Shown: piece after piece, positions 18,670 through 27,532 of the stretch
How the letters are laid out: every line of letters starts with the position of its first letter
Position numbering within the stretch: the first letter of the stretch is position 1
DNA from: an uncultured Desulfosporosinus sp.
Lineage (GTDB): Bacteria; Bacillota; Desulfitobacteriia; Desulfitobacteriales; Desulfitobacteriaceae
Reading direction: 5' to 3'
DNA length: 64,000 bases
NCBI GenBank assembly: GCA_927405585.1
Contig: CAKMJS010000013.1
Location: 53,994 to 117,993, forward strand
Translations under genes and position numbers: made by a program
Notes under the pieces: generated by a model
Databases searched by the model: none
Seen by the model: only the letters and a program-made list of their open reading frames with translations
Told to the model about the DNA's origin: nothing

Positions 18670-18687
18670 TGAATGAATACTCATTCA
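18670..18687. promoter_or_regulatory. FadR operator
   Basis: TGAATGAATACTCATTCA matches the Bacillus FadR consensus TGAATGANTANTCATTCA at every fixed position. It lies between the divergent fadR and Cse60-like genes, downstream of a TATGAT-like -10 on the fadR side, the right place for a roadblock or promoter operator. Confidence 0.9.
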
Positions 18688-18782
18688 CTTACAGATATCA
18701 TACCATAGCTCTTCTCAAAAATAAATAGAGTTTTCAGAACTTTTTACCTAATTAAGGTGTATGATTTTTTTAAGAACATTGT

Positions 18783-18810
18783 TTGACAATCCTTATGACT
18801 GAGGTATGAT
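18783..18810 (+). promoter_or_regulatory. Sigma-A promoter of the Cse60-like gene
   Basis: TTGACA and TATGAT are separated by 16 bases, about 70 bases upstream of the small gene's start codon. Confidence 0.75.
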
Positions 18811-18879
18811 TAGATAGATATAGAAACCTTAATCAGCGCAATCATAGTATAAGATGACTAGTTGAAAGGACGAGCAACT

Positions 18880-19050
18880 ATGAAAGTCAAGATTTTCAGC
18901 TCCCCGGATTCTCGAATTTTAGATAAAGAGATTAATCACTGGTTAGAGGAGAACAGCTGGATCAAAGTGGTCAACCTCACTCAAAGCACTGGAGCTGCTA
19001 CCGTCATTTCCATTTGGTACAATGAACCTAATGTCCCGATCCTCGGATAA
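18880..19050 (+). CDS. Small Cse60-like protein
   Basis: A 56-residue protein, MKVKIFSSPDSRILDKEINHWL followed by a second strand ATVISIWYNE near the end. Size and order (strand, helix with LDKEINHWLEE, strand) recall the spore-associated Cse60 family, but the match is by eye. AAAGGA lies nine bases before the ATG, a sigma-A promoter is upstream and a strong terminator starts 8 bases past the stop, so it is a complete transcription unit. The stop codon region is complementary to the ribosome site of the next gene. Confidence 0.7.
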   Translation: MKVKIFSSPDSRILDKEINHWLEENSWIKVVNLTQSTGAATVISIWYNEPNVPILG

Positions 19051-19184
19051 TTTAGTAAAAAAGAGAAGTTATTTGCCACATAGGCTTATAACTTCTCTTT
19101 TTGCATTAACAAACCACGCCAACTCGCATCAAAAACTTCTTTATTAGGAAATACTAATCTCATTATCCAATAAATTATCCGAGG
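19041..19184 (+). repeat. 14-bp inverted repeat linking the Cse60-like stop and the LUD ribosome site
   Basis: CCTCGGATAATTTA at 19041-19054 covers the stop codon of the small gene; its exact reverse complement TAAATTATCCGAGG at 19171-19184 contains the GAGG ribosome site of the LUD gene. The terminator hairpin lies in the loop. Confidence 0.7.
19057..19102 (+). terminator. Terminator of the Cse60-like gene
   Basis: A 15-bp stem (AAAAAGAGAAGTTAT with its complement) ending in TTTTT. The A-rich left arm means it may also work on the other strand. Confidence 0.85.
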
Positions 19185-19189
19185 TCTAA

Positions 19190-19774
19190 CTGACTACAAA
19201 TTCGAAAGAACGCGCTTCGATCTTCTTGAACAATTGGCAAGCCTTAGGTGGCAAAGGTACTATCGTTGCATCGCTAGAGGATACTGTGAAGTGCCTTCAG
19301 GAATGGTTTGGAGCTTATCGAGCAACTTGGCCGAACAAGCAGCAAGCAATTGTAGCTTGGGATATGCTTCCAACCATTGCCGAGTTTGCCTTTGCTGCTT
19401 TAGAGTGGCCTTTAGTTCGTTATACACAGGCAGCCCAAAACCCACGTGATCGATACTCGCTAGCCGTTCAAGCTGAACTCGGCGTGACCGGGGCCGATTG
19501 GGGTATTTCTCTCTCCGGCACCATCGTGACTAACAGTAGCCCTCAAAGAGGACGAGCTGTCAGCCTGCTTCCCCCTCGGCATCTCACGTTTATCGAGGCT
19601 TCCAAAATTCGGAACAACCTTTTTGAGGTCCTTGATGAGCTTACAGCGTTTGGAGCCCCTCCTTCCGCGATCGAAATGATCTCAGGTCCTAGCCGGACCT
19701 CGGACATTGAAATGGATTTGTCCATTGGGGTCCATGGACCGATTGAAGTATATGTAGTGGTGATAGACACTTAG
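19190..19774 (+). CDS. LUD-domain protein (LutC/YkgG type)
   Basis: About 194 residues if started at CTG. The core is a LUD domain: ELGVTGADWGISLSGTIV, then AVSLLPPRHLTFIE and MISGPSRTSDIEMDLSIGVHGP, which match the order seen in LutC-type lactate-utilisation subunits. No LutA or LutB neighbours are present, so its partner is unknown. The start is odd: GAGG lies five bases before a CTG directly after a stop codon, whereas the first canonical start, TTG at 19226, has no ribosome site and would cut the N-terminal helix. It converges with the splB-like gene, the stop codons overlapping. Confidence 0.8.
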   Translation: MTTNSKERASIFLNNWQALGGKGTIVASLEDTVKCLQEWFGAYRATWPNKQQAIVAWDMLPTIAEFAFAALEWPLVRYTQAAQNPRDRYSLAVQAELGVTGADWGISLSGTIVTNSSPQRGRAVSLLPPRHLTFIEASKIRNNLFEVLDELTAFGAPPSAIEMISGPSRTSDIEMDLSIGVHGPIEVYVVVIDT

Positions 19775-20814
19775 ATGAAATACTCCACCTGAGCTAAAGG
19801 AAAATAAAACTTAGCTTGCTCTTGGAAAAACTCTTTCATTTCCTTCATTTCTTCCGGTTGATAGATGTACTTTCCATAGCCAAACTGCCCATACTTAAAC
19901 TTTCGTTCATCCTCTTGCATGGGTAAGGTGGAGTTTGGAAAAACCTCGAGAATCGTTGCTTTAGCTTTGGCAGTATAGCGATGTGAGATAAATTCTAGCG
20001 TTAATTGCTCGGAAGACCAACCCAATGGAGCCCTTCTGGTCAATTCTTCTGCTGTACGCTCCATCAGTCGTCGATATGCTTCTTGCCACCCTTCAAATCG
20101 GAAAATAGGCGCGATAATAAAGCCTAAGGGATAATCGGCTTTTAACACTTTACCTGAGGCGATAATCCGTTCTTCCGGAGGAGGGGTTCCGTGTTCATAT
20201 TTCTTCACAATCTCAGAACAATTTAAACTAAAGCGAAAACGAGTGTGTCCTTCATGCTTCGCATCGAGTAAACTTTCTATATCCGTATACTTCGTCACAA
20301 AGCGGAAACGACCGTTAGGTTCACGTCCAAAAAACTCGATCGTCTGCTTCAAGGCCCCGGTATAGCGTTCCACGGGCACTGGATCTGAAGTAGCAGCCCC
20401 TTCAAACTGAGTAATCTCTGGCAGTCGTTCCTGAATCAAGCTTGAAGCTATGCCTAAGATCTCTGCGAGATTGACATAAATTCGCACATAGGGTTTTTTT
20501 CCTAAGGTAGTAGCTAAATAACAATATTCACACATACCTGGGCAACTCGTGACTAGAGGCAACTGATAATGGGCAGACGGTTTACAGGATTGAAAAGTCT
20601 TACTACGCCGTACTCCGATCACCAACGTCCGCTTGGCCTCTCGGTACGCCACCGCGGCGGTATTCCCAGGAATACCGGTAATCCGGTTATGGGATGCAGT
20701 GGCACTGACCGACACCCCCATCTGCAGAAAACGCTCCACTAAGGTTTTCCCTAAGGGGTAATCAAGGGCACCTGGCTCGTAAAACACGCGATTCGGAATG
20801 AATTCTACTGACAT
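19771..20814 (-). CDS. splB: Spore photoproduct lyase homologue lacking Cys141
   Basis: A 347-residue radical SAM protein colinear with Bacillus subtilis SplB, which repairs the thymine dimer 5-thyminyl-5,6-dihydrothymine in germinating spores. The cluster motif CPGMCEYCY gives C91, C95 and C98, with Y97 and Y99 conserved. LVIGVRRSKTF, TTLGKKPYVRIYVN and the C-terminal KFKYGQFGYGKYIYQ also match. The residue corresponding to Cys141, the hydrogen donor in the known enzyme (FEASCTSD), is alanine here (FEGAATSD, A141), confirmed at the codon GCT. It may be a divergent lyase or have a changed job. It is a single gene converging on the LUD gene. Confidence 0.88.
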   Translation of the reverse strand: MSVEFIPNRVFYEPGALDYPLGKTLVERFLQMGVSVSATASHNRITGIPGNTAAVAYREAKRTLVIGVRRSKTFQSCKPSAHYQLPLVTSCPGMCEYCYLATTLGKKPYVRIYVNLAEILGIASSLIQERLPEITQFEGAATSDPVPVERYTGALKQTIEFFGREPNGRFRFVTKYTDIESLLDAKHEGHTRFRFSLNCSEIVKKYEHGTPPPEERIIASGKVLKADYPLGFIIAPIFRFEGWQEAYRRLMERTAEELTRRAPLGWSSEQLTLEFISHRYTAKAKATILEVFPNSTLPMQEDERKFKYGQFGYGKYIYQPEEMKEMKEFFQEQAKFYFPLAQVEYFI

Positions 20815-20855
20815 TTTTGTTCACCTCTGGAATAGGTTGCCCCAAGGATGCTTAA

Positions 20856-22532
20856 CTAAAACTTACCGGATCTAAAAATTGAGATGAACAACCAAAGCAA
20901 CATCAGGGCGGCCATAGAAAACCCTACTTCAATGACTGGTATCTGCCAAAGTAAGAGGGGTTGTTGGCCTAAAGCCGAAGCAATAATGATCCCCGCCATA
21001 ACAATACTAAATGAGAGTAACACAATACTAAAGGATAGCTGATTTGTGATGCGGTCTAGTTTCCTTAGAAAAATATCAAGTTCTGGAACACTCACTTCTA
21101 ATCGAATCTTTCCTGTCATTAAAGTTCGCATTAAATCCTTTAATTGTTTAGGAAGATCTACCAACAGATCACTATAATCTGTGAGGTTGTGCCATAGCTT
21201 ACCCGCGATCGTCCTTGGTCGATAGCGTTCCTTAAGGAGCTTAAGACCAAACGGTTCTGCCATATCCATAATGCTCAGTTGGGGATCAAGTTTTTCCACG
21301 ATCCCTTCTAGAGTCAGGAAGCACTTGGCTAGTAAGGTAAAATCTGAGGGAATGCGAATTTGGTGACGGAAGGCTACTTTAAAGAGGTCGCTAATCGCCT
21401 CTCCAAGACTGATTTGACTCATAGGGACATCGATATACATTTCCCGTAATTCGTCAATATCGTTGGTCAAACTCGCTAGATCGACATCCTCTGGAACGAT
21501 CCCAATTTTTAAGATCACTTTTATCATACTATCCGTACTTTGGCGCATCATTGCAATCACTAGCGAAGCTAGATTTTGTTTCATATCTGAAGAGAGTCTC
21601 CCGACCATGCCAAAGTCGATAAACGAAAGTACCCCCCCCTGTAAAAGAAAGATATTTCCTGGATGGGGGTCCGCATGAAAAAAGCCCTCGACTAATACCT
21701 GATGAAAGAGAGCTCGAACCAGCTGCTCAGCAATAGCTTTTCTGTCATAGCCCTTGCTTTCGATCTCCTCAAAATGATTAAGTTTCAGCCCTTCCACGAA
21801 TTCCATCGTCAGAACAGTTCGAGTGGAATAATCCCCATAAATCGCCGGTATGTGAATTGACGGATCTGCCTTAAACTGTTTTGCGATTTTCTCAGCATTT
21901 CTAGCCTCAATGCTATAATCTAGCTCATTACTCAGAGACTTGGCAAACTCCTCCACAACATCCCGTAATTGAAGACGTTCCATCCGTTCCATACGGTATT
22001 CTGCCAAGGCAGCTAAGTCCAATAAAATTTCCAAATCTGTTTCGATCATGACTTTGATCTGAGGACGCTGCACCTTGACAGCAACTAACTCCCCAGTCCG
22101 AAGCCGCGCACAGTGGACTTGACCAATGGAGGCCGCAGCAATCGCTTCCTCATCAATCCACTCAAACACCTCCGTTACAGGAGAACCAAGTTCCTCTTCG
22201 ATGATTCGGGTCACTTTTTCAAAGGAGAATGAAGGAACGTTGTCTTGGAGTTTTTCCAATTCCTTTAGAATTTCTTCTGGAATTATATCCGCACGAGTGC
22301 TGGCAATCTGACCGATCTTGACATAAGTCGGACCGAGCTCCTCAATAACCTTACGTATTCTCTCTCCAACCGTCATCGGATCTATCTTTTCTGTATCCGT
22401 GAAGAGTCGTTTGGGCAGGGACAACATATGTAAAAGTCCCATCTCTTCCACAAAGAACCCAAATCCGTGTCGAGTTAGGACCTTAGCGACATCTCGATAG
22501 CGTTTAATATGTCGTATCCTTTTTCCAAACAT
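20856..22532 (-). CDS. ABC1/UbiB-family atypical kinase
   Basis: A 558-residue member of the UbiB/AarF/ABC1 family, linked in other organisms to quinone or lipid homeostasis. Family motifs are LGPTYVKIGQIASTRADIIP (the KxGQ region, about 50-70), AAASIGQVHCARL, and HADPHPGNIFLL with FIDFGMVGRL as the nucleotide and metal-binding segments. Two membrane helices close the C-terminus (IVLLSFSIVMAGIIIASAL and a second before RSGKF), anchoring it. The start ATG follows AAAGGGGAC. A 7-bp tandem repeat array begins 26 bases upstream of the start. No quinone genes adjoin it. Confidence 0.9.
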   Translation of the reverse strand: MFGKRIRHIKRYRDVAKVLTRHGFGFFVEEMGLLHMLSLPKRLFTDTEKIDPMTVGERIRKVIEELGPTYVKIGQIASTRADIIPEEILKELEKLQDNVPSFSFEKVTRIIEEELGSPVTEVFEWIDEEAIAAASIGQVHCARLRTGELVAVKVQRPQIKVMIETDLEILLDLAALAEYRMERMERLQLRDVVEEFAKSLSNELDYSIEARNAEKIAKQFKADPSIHIPAIYGDYSTRTVLTMEFVEGLKLNHFEEIESKGYDRKAIAEQLVRALFHQVLVEGFFHADPHPGNIFLLQGGVLSFIDFGMVGRLSSDMKQNLASLVIAMMRQSTDSMIKVILKIGIVPEDVDLASLTNDIDELREMYIDVPMSQISLGEAISDLFKVAFRHQIRIPSDFTLLAKCFLTLEGIVEKLDPQLSIMDMAEPFGLKLLKERYRPRTIAGKLWHNLTDYSDLLVDLPKQLKDLMRTLMTGKIRLEVSVPELDIFLRKLDRITNQLSFSIVLLSFSIVMAGIIIASALGQQPLLLWQIPVIEVGFSMAALMLLWLFISIFRSGKF

Positions 22533-22557
22533 AAAAAAGCGTCCCCTTTAAGCAATA

Positions 22558-22613
22558 TTCGTGATTCGTGTTTCGAAGTTCGAAGATCACATCTCTTTAT
22601 ACGAAGTTCACAG
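22558..22613. repeat. Degenerate 7-bp tandem repeat array 1
   Basis: Units read in strict 7-base register: TTCGTGA, TTCGTGT, TTCGAAG, TTCGAAG, two diverged units, then TACGAAG and TTCACAG. It lies just upstream of the ribosome site of the UbiB-like gene. The same unit type recurs at 45703 and 50547. Confidence 0.75.
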
Positions 22614-22685
22614 ATAGAGGCCTGAACGCAATTCAGACCTCCTTGACTGTACTTGATGCTAAGCAGGGCATTGTATGAATTGCCC

Positions 22686-22973
22686 TTATTTGTTTTCCAA
22701 GTCTTGAATACGTTTTTCCAAACGCTCTAGGTCAGCTCTCGTCGGGATATTTAATTCCTTGAGAAGCTTTTCGAGTTGCTCATGGATGCGAGCATTCATT
22801 ACTTTTTTCTCTGCTTCCCCTTTTTCGAGCAACTCATGCATTAGATCTTTGGATTCAGCAGCAGAAACTTCCCCCTTCTTTACTAATTCGTCGACAAGCT
22901 TCTCGATCTGCTCCTTACTAACCACCGCTAATCCTAAGCCAAAAGCCAGCCCTTTGTTAATAAGATCTTTCAT
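22686..22973 (-). CDS. Phasin-like / polyhydroxyalkanoate-regulator-like coiled-coil protein
   Basis: A 95-residue protein with a short hydrophobic N-terminal helix (LINKGLAFGLGLAVVSKEQ) and then long charged amphipathic helices ending in a leucine-heptad segment (LLKELNIPTRADLERLEKRIQDLE). This is the layout of the small phasin-like proteins that often sit next to UbiB-family kinase genes in Firmicutes and bind membranes or granules. The ATG at 22973 has AAGGAGGAG upstream; the longer frame lacks a site. It is upstream of and in the same direction as the UbiB-like gene, about 150 bases apart. Confidence 0.75.
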   Translation of the reverse strand: MKDLINKGLAFGLGLAVVSKEQIEKLVDELVKKGEVSAAESKDLMHELLEKGEAEKKVMNARIHEQLEKLLKELNIPTRADLERLEKRIQDLENK

Positions 22974-23342
22974 GTTAACTCTCCTCCTTCGTAATATGAT
23001 TGGCCACATTGAATATTGATCGAAACTTAATTGATAATTCTTCGGTTCATTATGATTGTATACTAAAACGGTTGAACTTATTTATAAATCGTGCTTCTGT
23101 TCTACATTTCTCTCACCATAGATTCGAAATCTCCTTGAATAAAATCCATGCGCACCAAGCAGGCCTCTACATGTTAAATGTAGTGGCCTTTGTATATGAT
23201 ATATCTTCCATCCGCACCATATTTCAACCAAAGACAAGGCAACATTTTTCCGTTATACTAAGAAACAACTTCGCACAGCAATCGCGGTTGTTAGATATGA
23301 AACCTTCAAACTACACCCCCTAACAAAGAAAGGATGAAAAAG
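22974..23342. other. Divergent intergenic region with an orphan hairpin
   Basis: A 369-base region between the divergent phasin-like and NlpC/P60 genes. I see one hairpin at 23161-23189 (AGGCC-T-CTACAT paired with ATGTAG-T-GGCCT) with a weak TTTGT tail, and no open frame with a ribosome site. It should hold the promoters of both genes, but none stands out. Confidence 0.5.
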
Positions 23343-24053
23343 ATGAAAACTTTATTCAATAATAAATGGTCCCTAGTCCTTGTTCCTGTCATTTCAGTAT
23401 TCTCATTTGTGACGATTCTCACGGCTGCCCCAGCGACCGTATCTAGTGATTTATACCCTAAAACAATCCAAGCCGCAATGGGGGATTTATACCCTAAAGC
23501 AATACAACTCCCAGCAGCTGTTTCACCGGAAGAAGTCAAGAGCACACCAACACCTGAAACCACAGAAACAGTTAAAGCTAGTACGCCAGTTCCAGCGAAA
23601 ACGACGACAACTGCAGCCCCAAAACAGGTAAAATCACAACCCTCTCGCTCAACGACTGTAACACCACCTCCTGCACCCACTCAAACCTCAAAAGCTGGCG
23701 CAATTATTGCGACAGGCAAGCAATATATTGGGATTAAATACGTATACGGTGGGACTACACCCTCAGGCTTCGATTGTTCTGGTTTTACAAAGTACGTTTT
23801 TGGTAAAAATGGTATTAATCTTCCTCGAATTTCGCGTGATCAATATAATGTAGGTACTTCTATCTCTTTTAACAATTTGAAGCCAGGTGATTTGATCTTC
23901 TTTTCCTTCGCTAAGAATGGCGTCGTAGATCACGTAGGGATCTTTATTGGTAATGGGCAATTTATCAACGCTTCAAGCTCAAAAGGCGTAACCATTTATC
24001 AGCTTGGGACTTATTGGAAGGGCGTCTATGTTGGAGCTAAACGTGTATTATAG
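23343..24053 (+). CDS. Secreted NlpC/P60 cell-wall peptidase
   Basis: A 236-residue exported protein. A signal peptide covers about residues 1-29 (basic start, hydrophobic SLVLVPVISVFSFVTIL, then AAP). A short duplicated element (DLYPKTIQ/DLYPKAIQ, 36-55) and a Thr/Pro-rich linker (about 66-117) follow, then the C-terminal NlpC/P60 domain with catalytic Cys145 (FDCSGF) and His197 (VDHVGIF); the usual third residue is Asn209 (FINA). It should cleave peptidoglycan stem peptides outside the cell. The second ATG (23343) has AGGA at 8 bases and is preferred over 23334. Its own terminator follows. Confidence 0.92.
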   Translation: MKTLFNNKWSLVLVPVISVFSFVTILTAAPATVSSDLYPKTIQAAMGDLYPKAIQLPAAVSPEEVKSTPTPETTETVKASTPVPAKTTTTAAPKQVKSQPSRSTTVTPPPAPTQTSKAGAIIATGKQYIGIKYVYGGTTPSGFDCSGFTKYVFGKNGINLPRISRDQYNVGTSISFNNLKPGDLIFFSFAKNGVVDHVGIFIGNGQFINASSSKGVTIYQLGTYWKGVYVGAKRVL

Positions 24054-24109
24054 TCTGATTTTCATAGTCGTCACAGCTAAGGAGTAAAATTACGTTAAGT
24101 CACTAATTC

Positions 24110-24153
24110 AAAAATCCTTCTGAAGTAGATAACTCTACCTCAGAAGGATTTTT
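24110..24153 (+). terminator. Terminator of the NlpC/P60 gene
   Basis: A 14-bp stem (AAAAATCCTTCTGA with TCAGAAGGATTTTT) ending in TTTTT; it may also serve the convergent gene ending at 24202. Confidence 0.88.
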
Positions 24154-24201
24154 ATGATCACAAATTGATGCTTCTAAGTAATAGTGTTAAAATGTAGTGC
24201 G

Positions 24202-24900
24202 TTACTCAGTTGTTAATTCTCTAATACTTGCCACTAAAGCGCCTAATAGTCGATGAAATCCCTGGGGATTTTGAGCCGGCACCCTATATTGTTTGTTGAT
24301 CTCTATTTGCACGGCTGGAATTCTCAATTCACGCGCTATATAATTGGCCAGAGTATTAGGCCCTGAAGCGGCAAAATAGTCATAGGAGATTTTATTTAAT
24401 CCAAATCCTTTAAAGTTACGTTCGAGTAACTCCAGAATCATCGTCTTACCCAAAAGGGTTTTTCCGCCATTCGTACCAAAGTCCACATCGAATTCACGCT
24501 CACGAGCTGCTCCATGTATATCAAGTACGAATTTCACTTTTTCTCTACCACAGATCTCGGCGATTCTTTCTTTATAGATACAAGGATCGTCAGCGTTAGG
24601 ATCTCCACCATAGAGCTTAGATGCCGCGATAGCATGACAATCTGTTATTTGGTTCGATAGGTAAACAATTGATCCAGTGAATTGATCTGACATTTTGATC
24701 TTTTTTTGTCTAATGTGCCTCACTGCATGCGGTGCAGACACTAAAATTGGCAACTTACCAAGGGAAACCCAAATGGGGTCTTCTTGCTTTGGGTTAACTC
24801 TCCTGTCAGTCTTGTAAAAATGGACTTTTTCAATATTCACAGCTTCTTCATTAATACGAGATCGACTGAACTCTACTTGAATATCTTCTGGTTTGCTCAA
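24202..24900 (-). CDS. N-formylglutamate amidohydrolase-like protein
   Basis: A 232-residue protein resembling the N-formylglutamate amidohydrolase (HutG-like) zinc hydrolases: LPILVSAPHAVRH at about 50-62, VLDIHGAARER with the metal-binding DxHG, and a C-terminal AVQIEINKQYR. Homology is recognised by motifs only, and substrate is unknown; there are no histidine-degradation genes nearby. TTG start with GGGGGG about eight bases upstream. It is convergent with the NlpC/P60 gene and shares its terminator region. Confidence 0.75.
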   Translation of the reverse strand: MSKPEDIQVEFSRSRINEEAVNIEKVHFYKTDRRVNPKQEDPIWVSLGKLPILVSAPHAVRHIRQKKIKMSDQFTGSIVYLSNQITDCHAIAASKLYGGDPNADDPCIYKERIAEICGREKVKFVLDIHGAAREREFDVDFGTNGGKTLLGKTMILELLERNFKGFGLNKISYDYFAASGPNTLANYIARELRIPAVQIEINKQYRVPAQNPQGFHRLLGALVASIRELTTE

Positions 24901-25267
24901 AGTGATGTCCCCCCAATTACGGGTCCAAACCTATTCTCAAGTTATAGGTTGAACCGTAAATTTGATTATTTCTTATGATAAGTTTTCCATTTAAAACTTC
25001 CTTTTCCTTGAGTACCACTCTTACTTGAAGACTTGGTACTCTAACGATTTCATGATTGAGTTTCCACTTAGTGTTTTCTCTAAGAAAGTCGATTATCCTC
25101 TAAAAACTCTCCTTCTCATTAGCAGATCAAGCTCGAGAACTGTTATTAACTTGTGGTATTGTACATATTCAATCACATAAATATGGGTCCTAGCTTAAAA
25201 TACAAGAAACCAGCTTTGCCGGTTTCTTGTATAAAAGACATATATCCTGTTAATACTTCACGTGTAT
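24901..25267. other. Gene-free stretch of about 370 bases
   Basis: It holds the promoter region of the amidohydrolase-like gene and, at 25202-25230, the terminator of the ABC transporter operon. No other open frame with a ribosome site was seen. Confidence 0.5.
25201..25230 (-). terminator. Terminator of the amino-acid ABC transporter operon
   Basis: Stem ACAAGAAACC-GC with its complement around a TTT loop, followed on the minus strand by TATTTT. Confidence 0.8.
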
Positions 25268-26029
25268 TTAATGACTTATTCTACTAAGGAAAGCCTTTGT
25301 TCGTTCTTCACGCGGTTTACTGAAAATCTGCCTTGGAGAGCCTTCTTCGACGATACGCCCTTTGTCGATGAAGATTACCCTGTCTGCAACTTCCCTAGCA
25401 AAGCTCATTTCGTGGGTCACAACAACCATCGTCATGCCATCTTCGGCTAAATGTTTCATTACTGTAAGCACTTCCCCGACCAACTCAGGATCAAGCGCCG
25501 ATGTGGGCTCATCGAAGAGCATTATTTTAGGATGCATTGCCAGCGCTCTGGCAATGGCTACTCTTTGACCTTGCCCCCCCGATAGCGTCCCTGGGTAGCA
25601 GTTTTGTTTATCAAAAAGGCCAACCTTCGAAAGCAACTCTCGGGCAACTTTGATGGCATCATCTTTCCCCTGTTTAAGCACATGAACAGGCGCTTCGATG
25701 ATATTTTCTAAGACCGTCAGGTGAGGAAATAGATTGAATTGCTGAAACACCATGCCAACCTGACGTCGTATCTGATTGAGGCTACTTGATTTTCTTTCAA
25801 GAGGTATGCTATCTATCAAGATTTCACCCGCAGTCAACGCTTCTAGTCCATTCAAACAGCGCAGAAAAGTACTCTTTCCCGAACCACTTGCTCCGATCAG
25901 CACAACAACTTCGCCTACAGACACTGACGCATCGATTCCGTCAATGACTCGTGTTTTGCCGAAGTCTTTGATCAGACCATTAACATCAATCATCGACCTT
26001 TCCTTTAACGGCATATGAGCTAATTCCAT
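25268..26029 (-). CDS. Polar amino-acid ABC transporter ATP-binding protein
   Basis: A 253-residue ATPase of the GlnQ/HisP group. Walker A is GASGSGKST, the signature [15 protein letters not shown], Walker [13 protein letters not shown], and the switch His is in VVVTHEM. The start ATG has GGGAGG six bases upstream and lies 1 base from the permease stop codon. Order in the operon is binding protein, permease, ATPase. Together they import a polar amino acid; which one is not readable, although a promoter element shared with lysine 2,3-aminomutase hints at lysine. Confidence 0.93.
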   Translation of the reverse strand: MELAHMPLKERSMIDVNGLIKDFGKTRVIDGIDASVSVGEVVVLIGASGSGKSTFLRCLNGLEALTAGEILIDSIPLERKSSSLNQIRRQVGMVFQQFNLFPHLTVLENIIEAPVHVLKQGKDDAIKVARELLSKVGLFDKQNCYPGTLSGGQGQRVAIARALAMHPKIMLFDEPTSALDPELVGEVLTVMKHLAEDGMTMVVVTHEMSFAREVADRVIFIDKGRIVEEGSPRQIFSKPREERTKAFLSRISH

Positions 26030-26030
26030 T

Positions 26031-26699
26031 TTAACCCTCCCTTGTTCGGTTTTCTTTAGATAATCTCCATTCCAGGCTTCGTAATGCGGCAGACAATACC
26101 GTGGTCATTAGCAAATAGAACCCTGCGGCGGCGGTGTAGAATTCCAAGGGCGCAAATGTTGAACTAGCAAATCGTTGGGAAGTTTGTAGGAGTTCCGACA
26201 TCGTAATAACGGAACAAAGAGATGAATCCTTTAAACTGATAATAAACTGATTGCCTAATGACGGTAGCGCTATCCGCAAGGCCTGGGGAAAAATGATCCT
26301 ACGCATTGTCAAGAATTTACCCATGCCAAGAGATAAAGATGCTTCGGTTTGTCCTTTAGGGATAGCTTCAATCCCCCCGCGAAAAACCTCTGCGAGATAT
26401 GCTCCGCTGTTAATTCCCAGTCCCAGTACTGAAGATGAGAAAGCGTCTAATGTGATGCCAAGCTGTGGCAGACCGAAATAAATCAGAAATAGCTGAACTA
26501 GTAAAGGGGTTCCTCGAATCAGCCAAATATAAAAAAGCGCGATATACCGAAGAGGCGTGTGGGATATCTTCATGAGAGCTGCAACTAGGCCTAAAACAAT
26601 ACCCAAAGCAATTCCAAGTACTGCGAGTTGTATTGTCAAACCTGCCCCTTGCAACAAAAAAGGTAGATATTTTATGACGATGCTAAAGTCAAGATTCAA
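26031..26699 (-). CDS. Amino-acid ABC transporter permease
   Basis: About 222 residues with some five membrane helices, of the HisM/GlnP family. [15 protein letters not shown] at the N-terminus is the usual first helix, and the EAA loop for ATPase contact is [17 protein letters not shown]. The open frame starts at GTG 26723, but the TTG at 26699 has GGGGGGA at the right distance and gives [14 protein letters not shown], a typical family start. Confidence 0.92.
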   Translation of the reverse strand: MNLDFSIVIKYLPFLLQGAGLTIQLAVLGIALGIVLGLVAALMKISHTPLRYIALFYIWLIRGTPLLVQLFLIYFGLPQLGITLDAFSSSVLGLGINSGAYLAEVFRGGIEAIPKGQTEASLSLGMGKFLTMRRIIFPQALRIALPSLGNQFIISLKDSSLCSVITMSELLQTSQRFASSTFAPLEFYTAAAGFYLLMTTVLSAALRSLEWRLSKENRTREG

Positions 26700-26755
26700 A
26701 GCAATTCCCCCCAGTCTGTTCACACCTTAGCTGACCCTTGCTGATTTCTTTTGAC

Positions 26756-27532
26756 CTATCTGATATCTGCACTAAAGTATTTTTCACTAATTTTCTTATA
26801 AGTTCCGTCATCCATCATTTCTTTCAAAGCATTGTCTACGGCTTCCAGCAATTTAGGACTTTCTTTACGAATTGCAATACCCATCTTCTCTGTATATAAC
26901 AAATCACCTACAAGTTTATAGGGATAATTGTTCTCTTTTATGGCATTTAACCCGACAATTTTATCAGTAATCACGGCATCCAGCCTGCCGTTAGCCATAT
27001 CATTAAAGGCATCAGGGTCACCTTTATAGGTCTTTACAGTCGCCCCCAATTCTCGTGCTTTCGTCTCGAATGTTGTACCCAAAACAACCCCGACCGTTTT
27101 ACCTTTGAGATCAGTTCCTCCGCTGATACTCGAGTCAGCGGGCACAATGATTTGGGCACCAGAACGGTAATAAGGAGTACTAAAGTTTACCATTTCCGAT
27201 CTCTCGTCAGTAATCGCCATGCTCCCTAAGATCATATCGAACTTACTAGCTTTTAACCCAGCAATAAGTCCATCCCATTCGGTTGCGATAGGTGCTGGGT
27301 CCACGCTAATTCTTTTGGCTATCTCCTCGCCTATTTCGACATCAAATCCAGTGAGCTTATTTTGCTCGTTAAAGAAATTGAAAGGTGGATACTGTCCACT
27401 CATAGCATAGGTTAGTTTACCGTCGTCCTTAATCTTGTCCATGGTTGTTGTAGCAGTATTACTTGATGTACTGCATCCGGTCGCTACGAGTATGAATAGG
27501 GTAATTAGAATAAGCAGATTAAATCTTTTCAT
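26756..27532 (-). CDS. Amino-acid ABC transporter substrate-binding lipoprotein
   Basis: A 258-residue family 3 solute-binding protein. A lipoprotein signal with lipobox VATGC ends at Cys20, followed by a Ser/Thr linker. The binding fold shows GKLTYAMSGQYPPFNFF, GFDVEIGEEIAKR, and the ligand-contact segment FDMILGSMAITDERSEMVNFSTPYY with the conserved Arg. It is first in the three-gene operon. A sigma-A promoter with a palindromic element lies 110-180 bases upstream. Confidence 0.93.
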   Translation of the reverse strand: MKRFNLLILITLFILVATGCSTSSNTATTTMDKIKDDGKLTYAMSGQYPPFNFFNEQNKLTGFDVEIGEEIAKRISVDPAPIATEWDGLIAGLKASKFDMILGSMAITDERSEMVNFSTPYYRSGAQIIVPADSSISGGTDLKGKTVGVVLGTTFETKARELGATVKTYKGDPDAFNDMANGRLDAVITDKIVGLNAIKENNYPYKLVGDLLYTEKMGIAIRKESPKLLEAVDNALKEMMDDGTYKKISEKYFSADIR

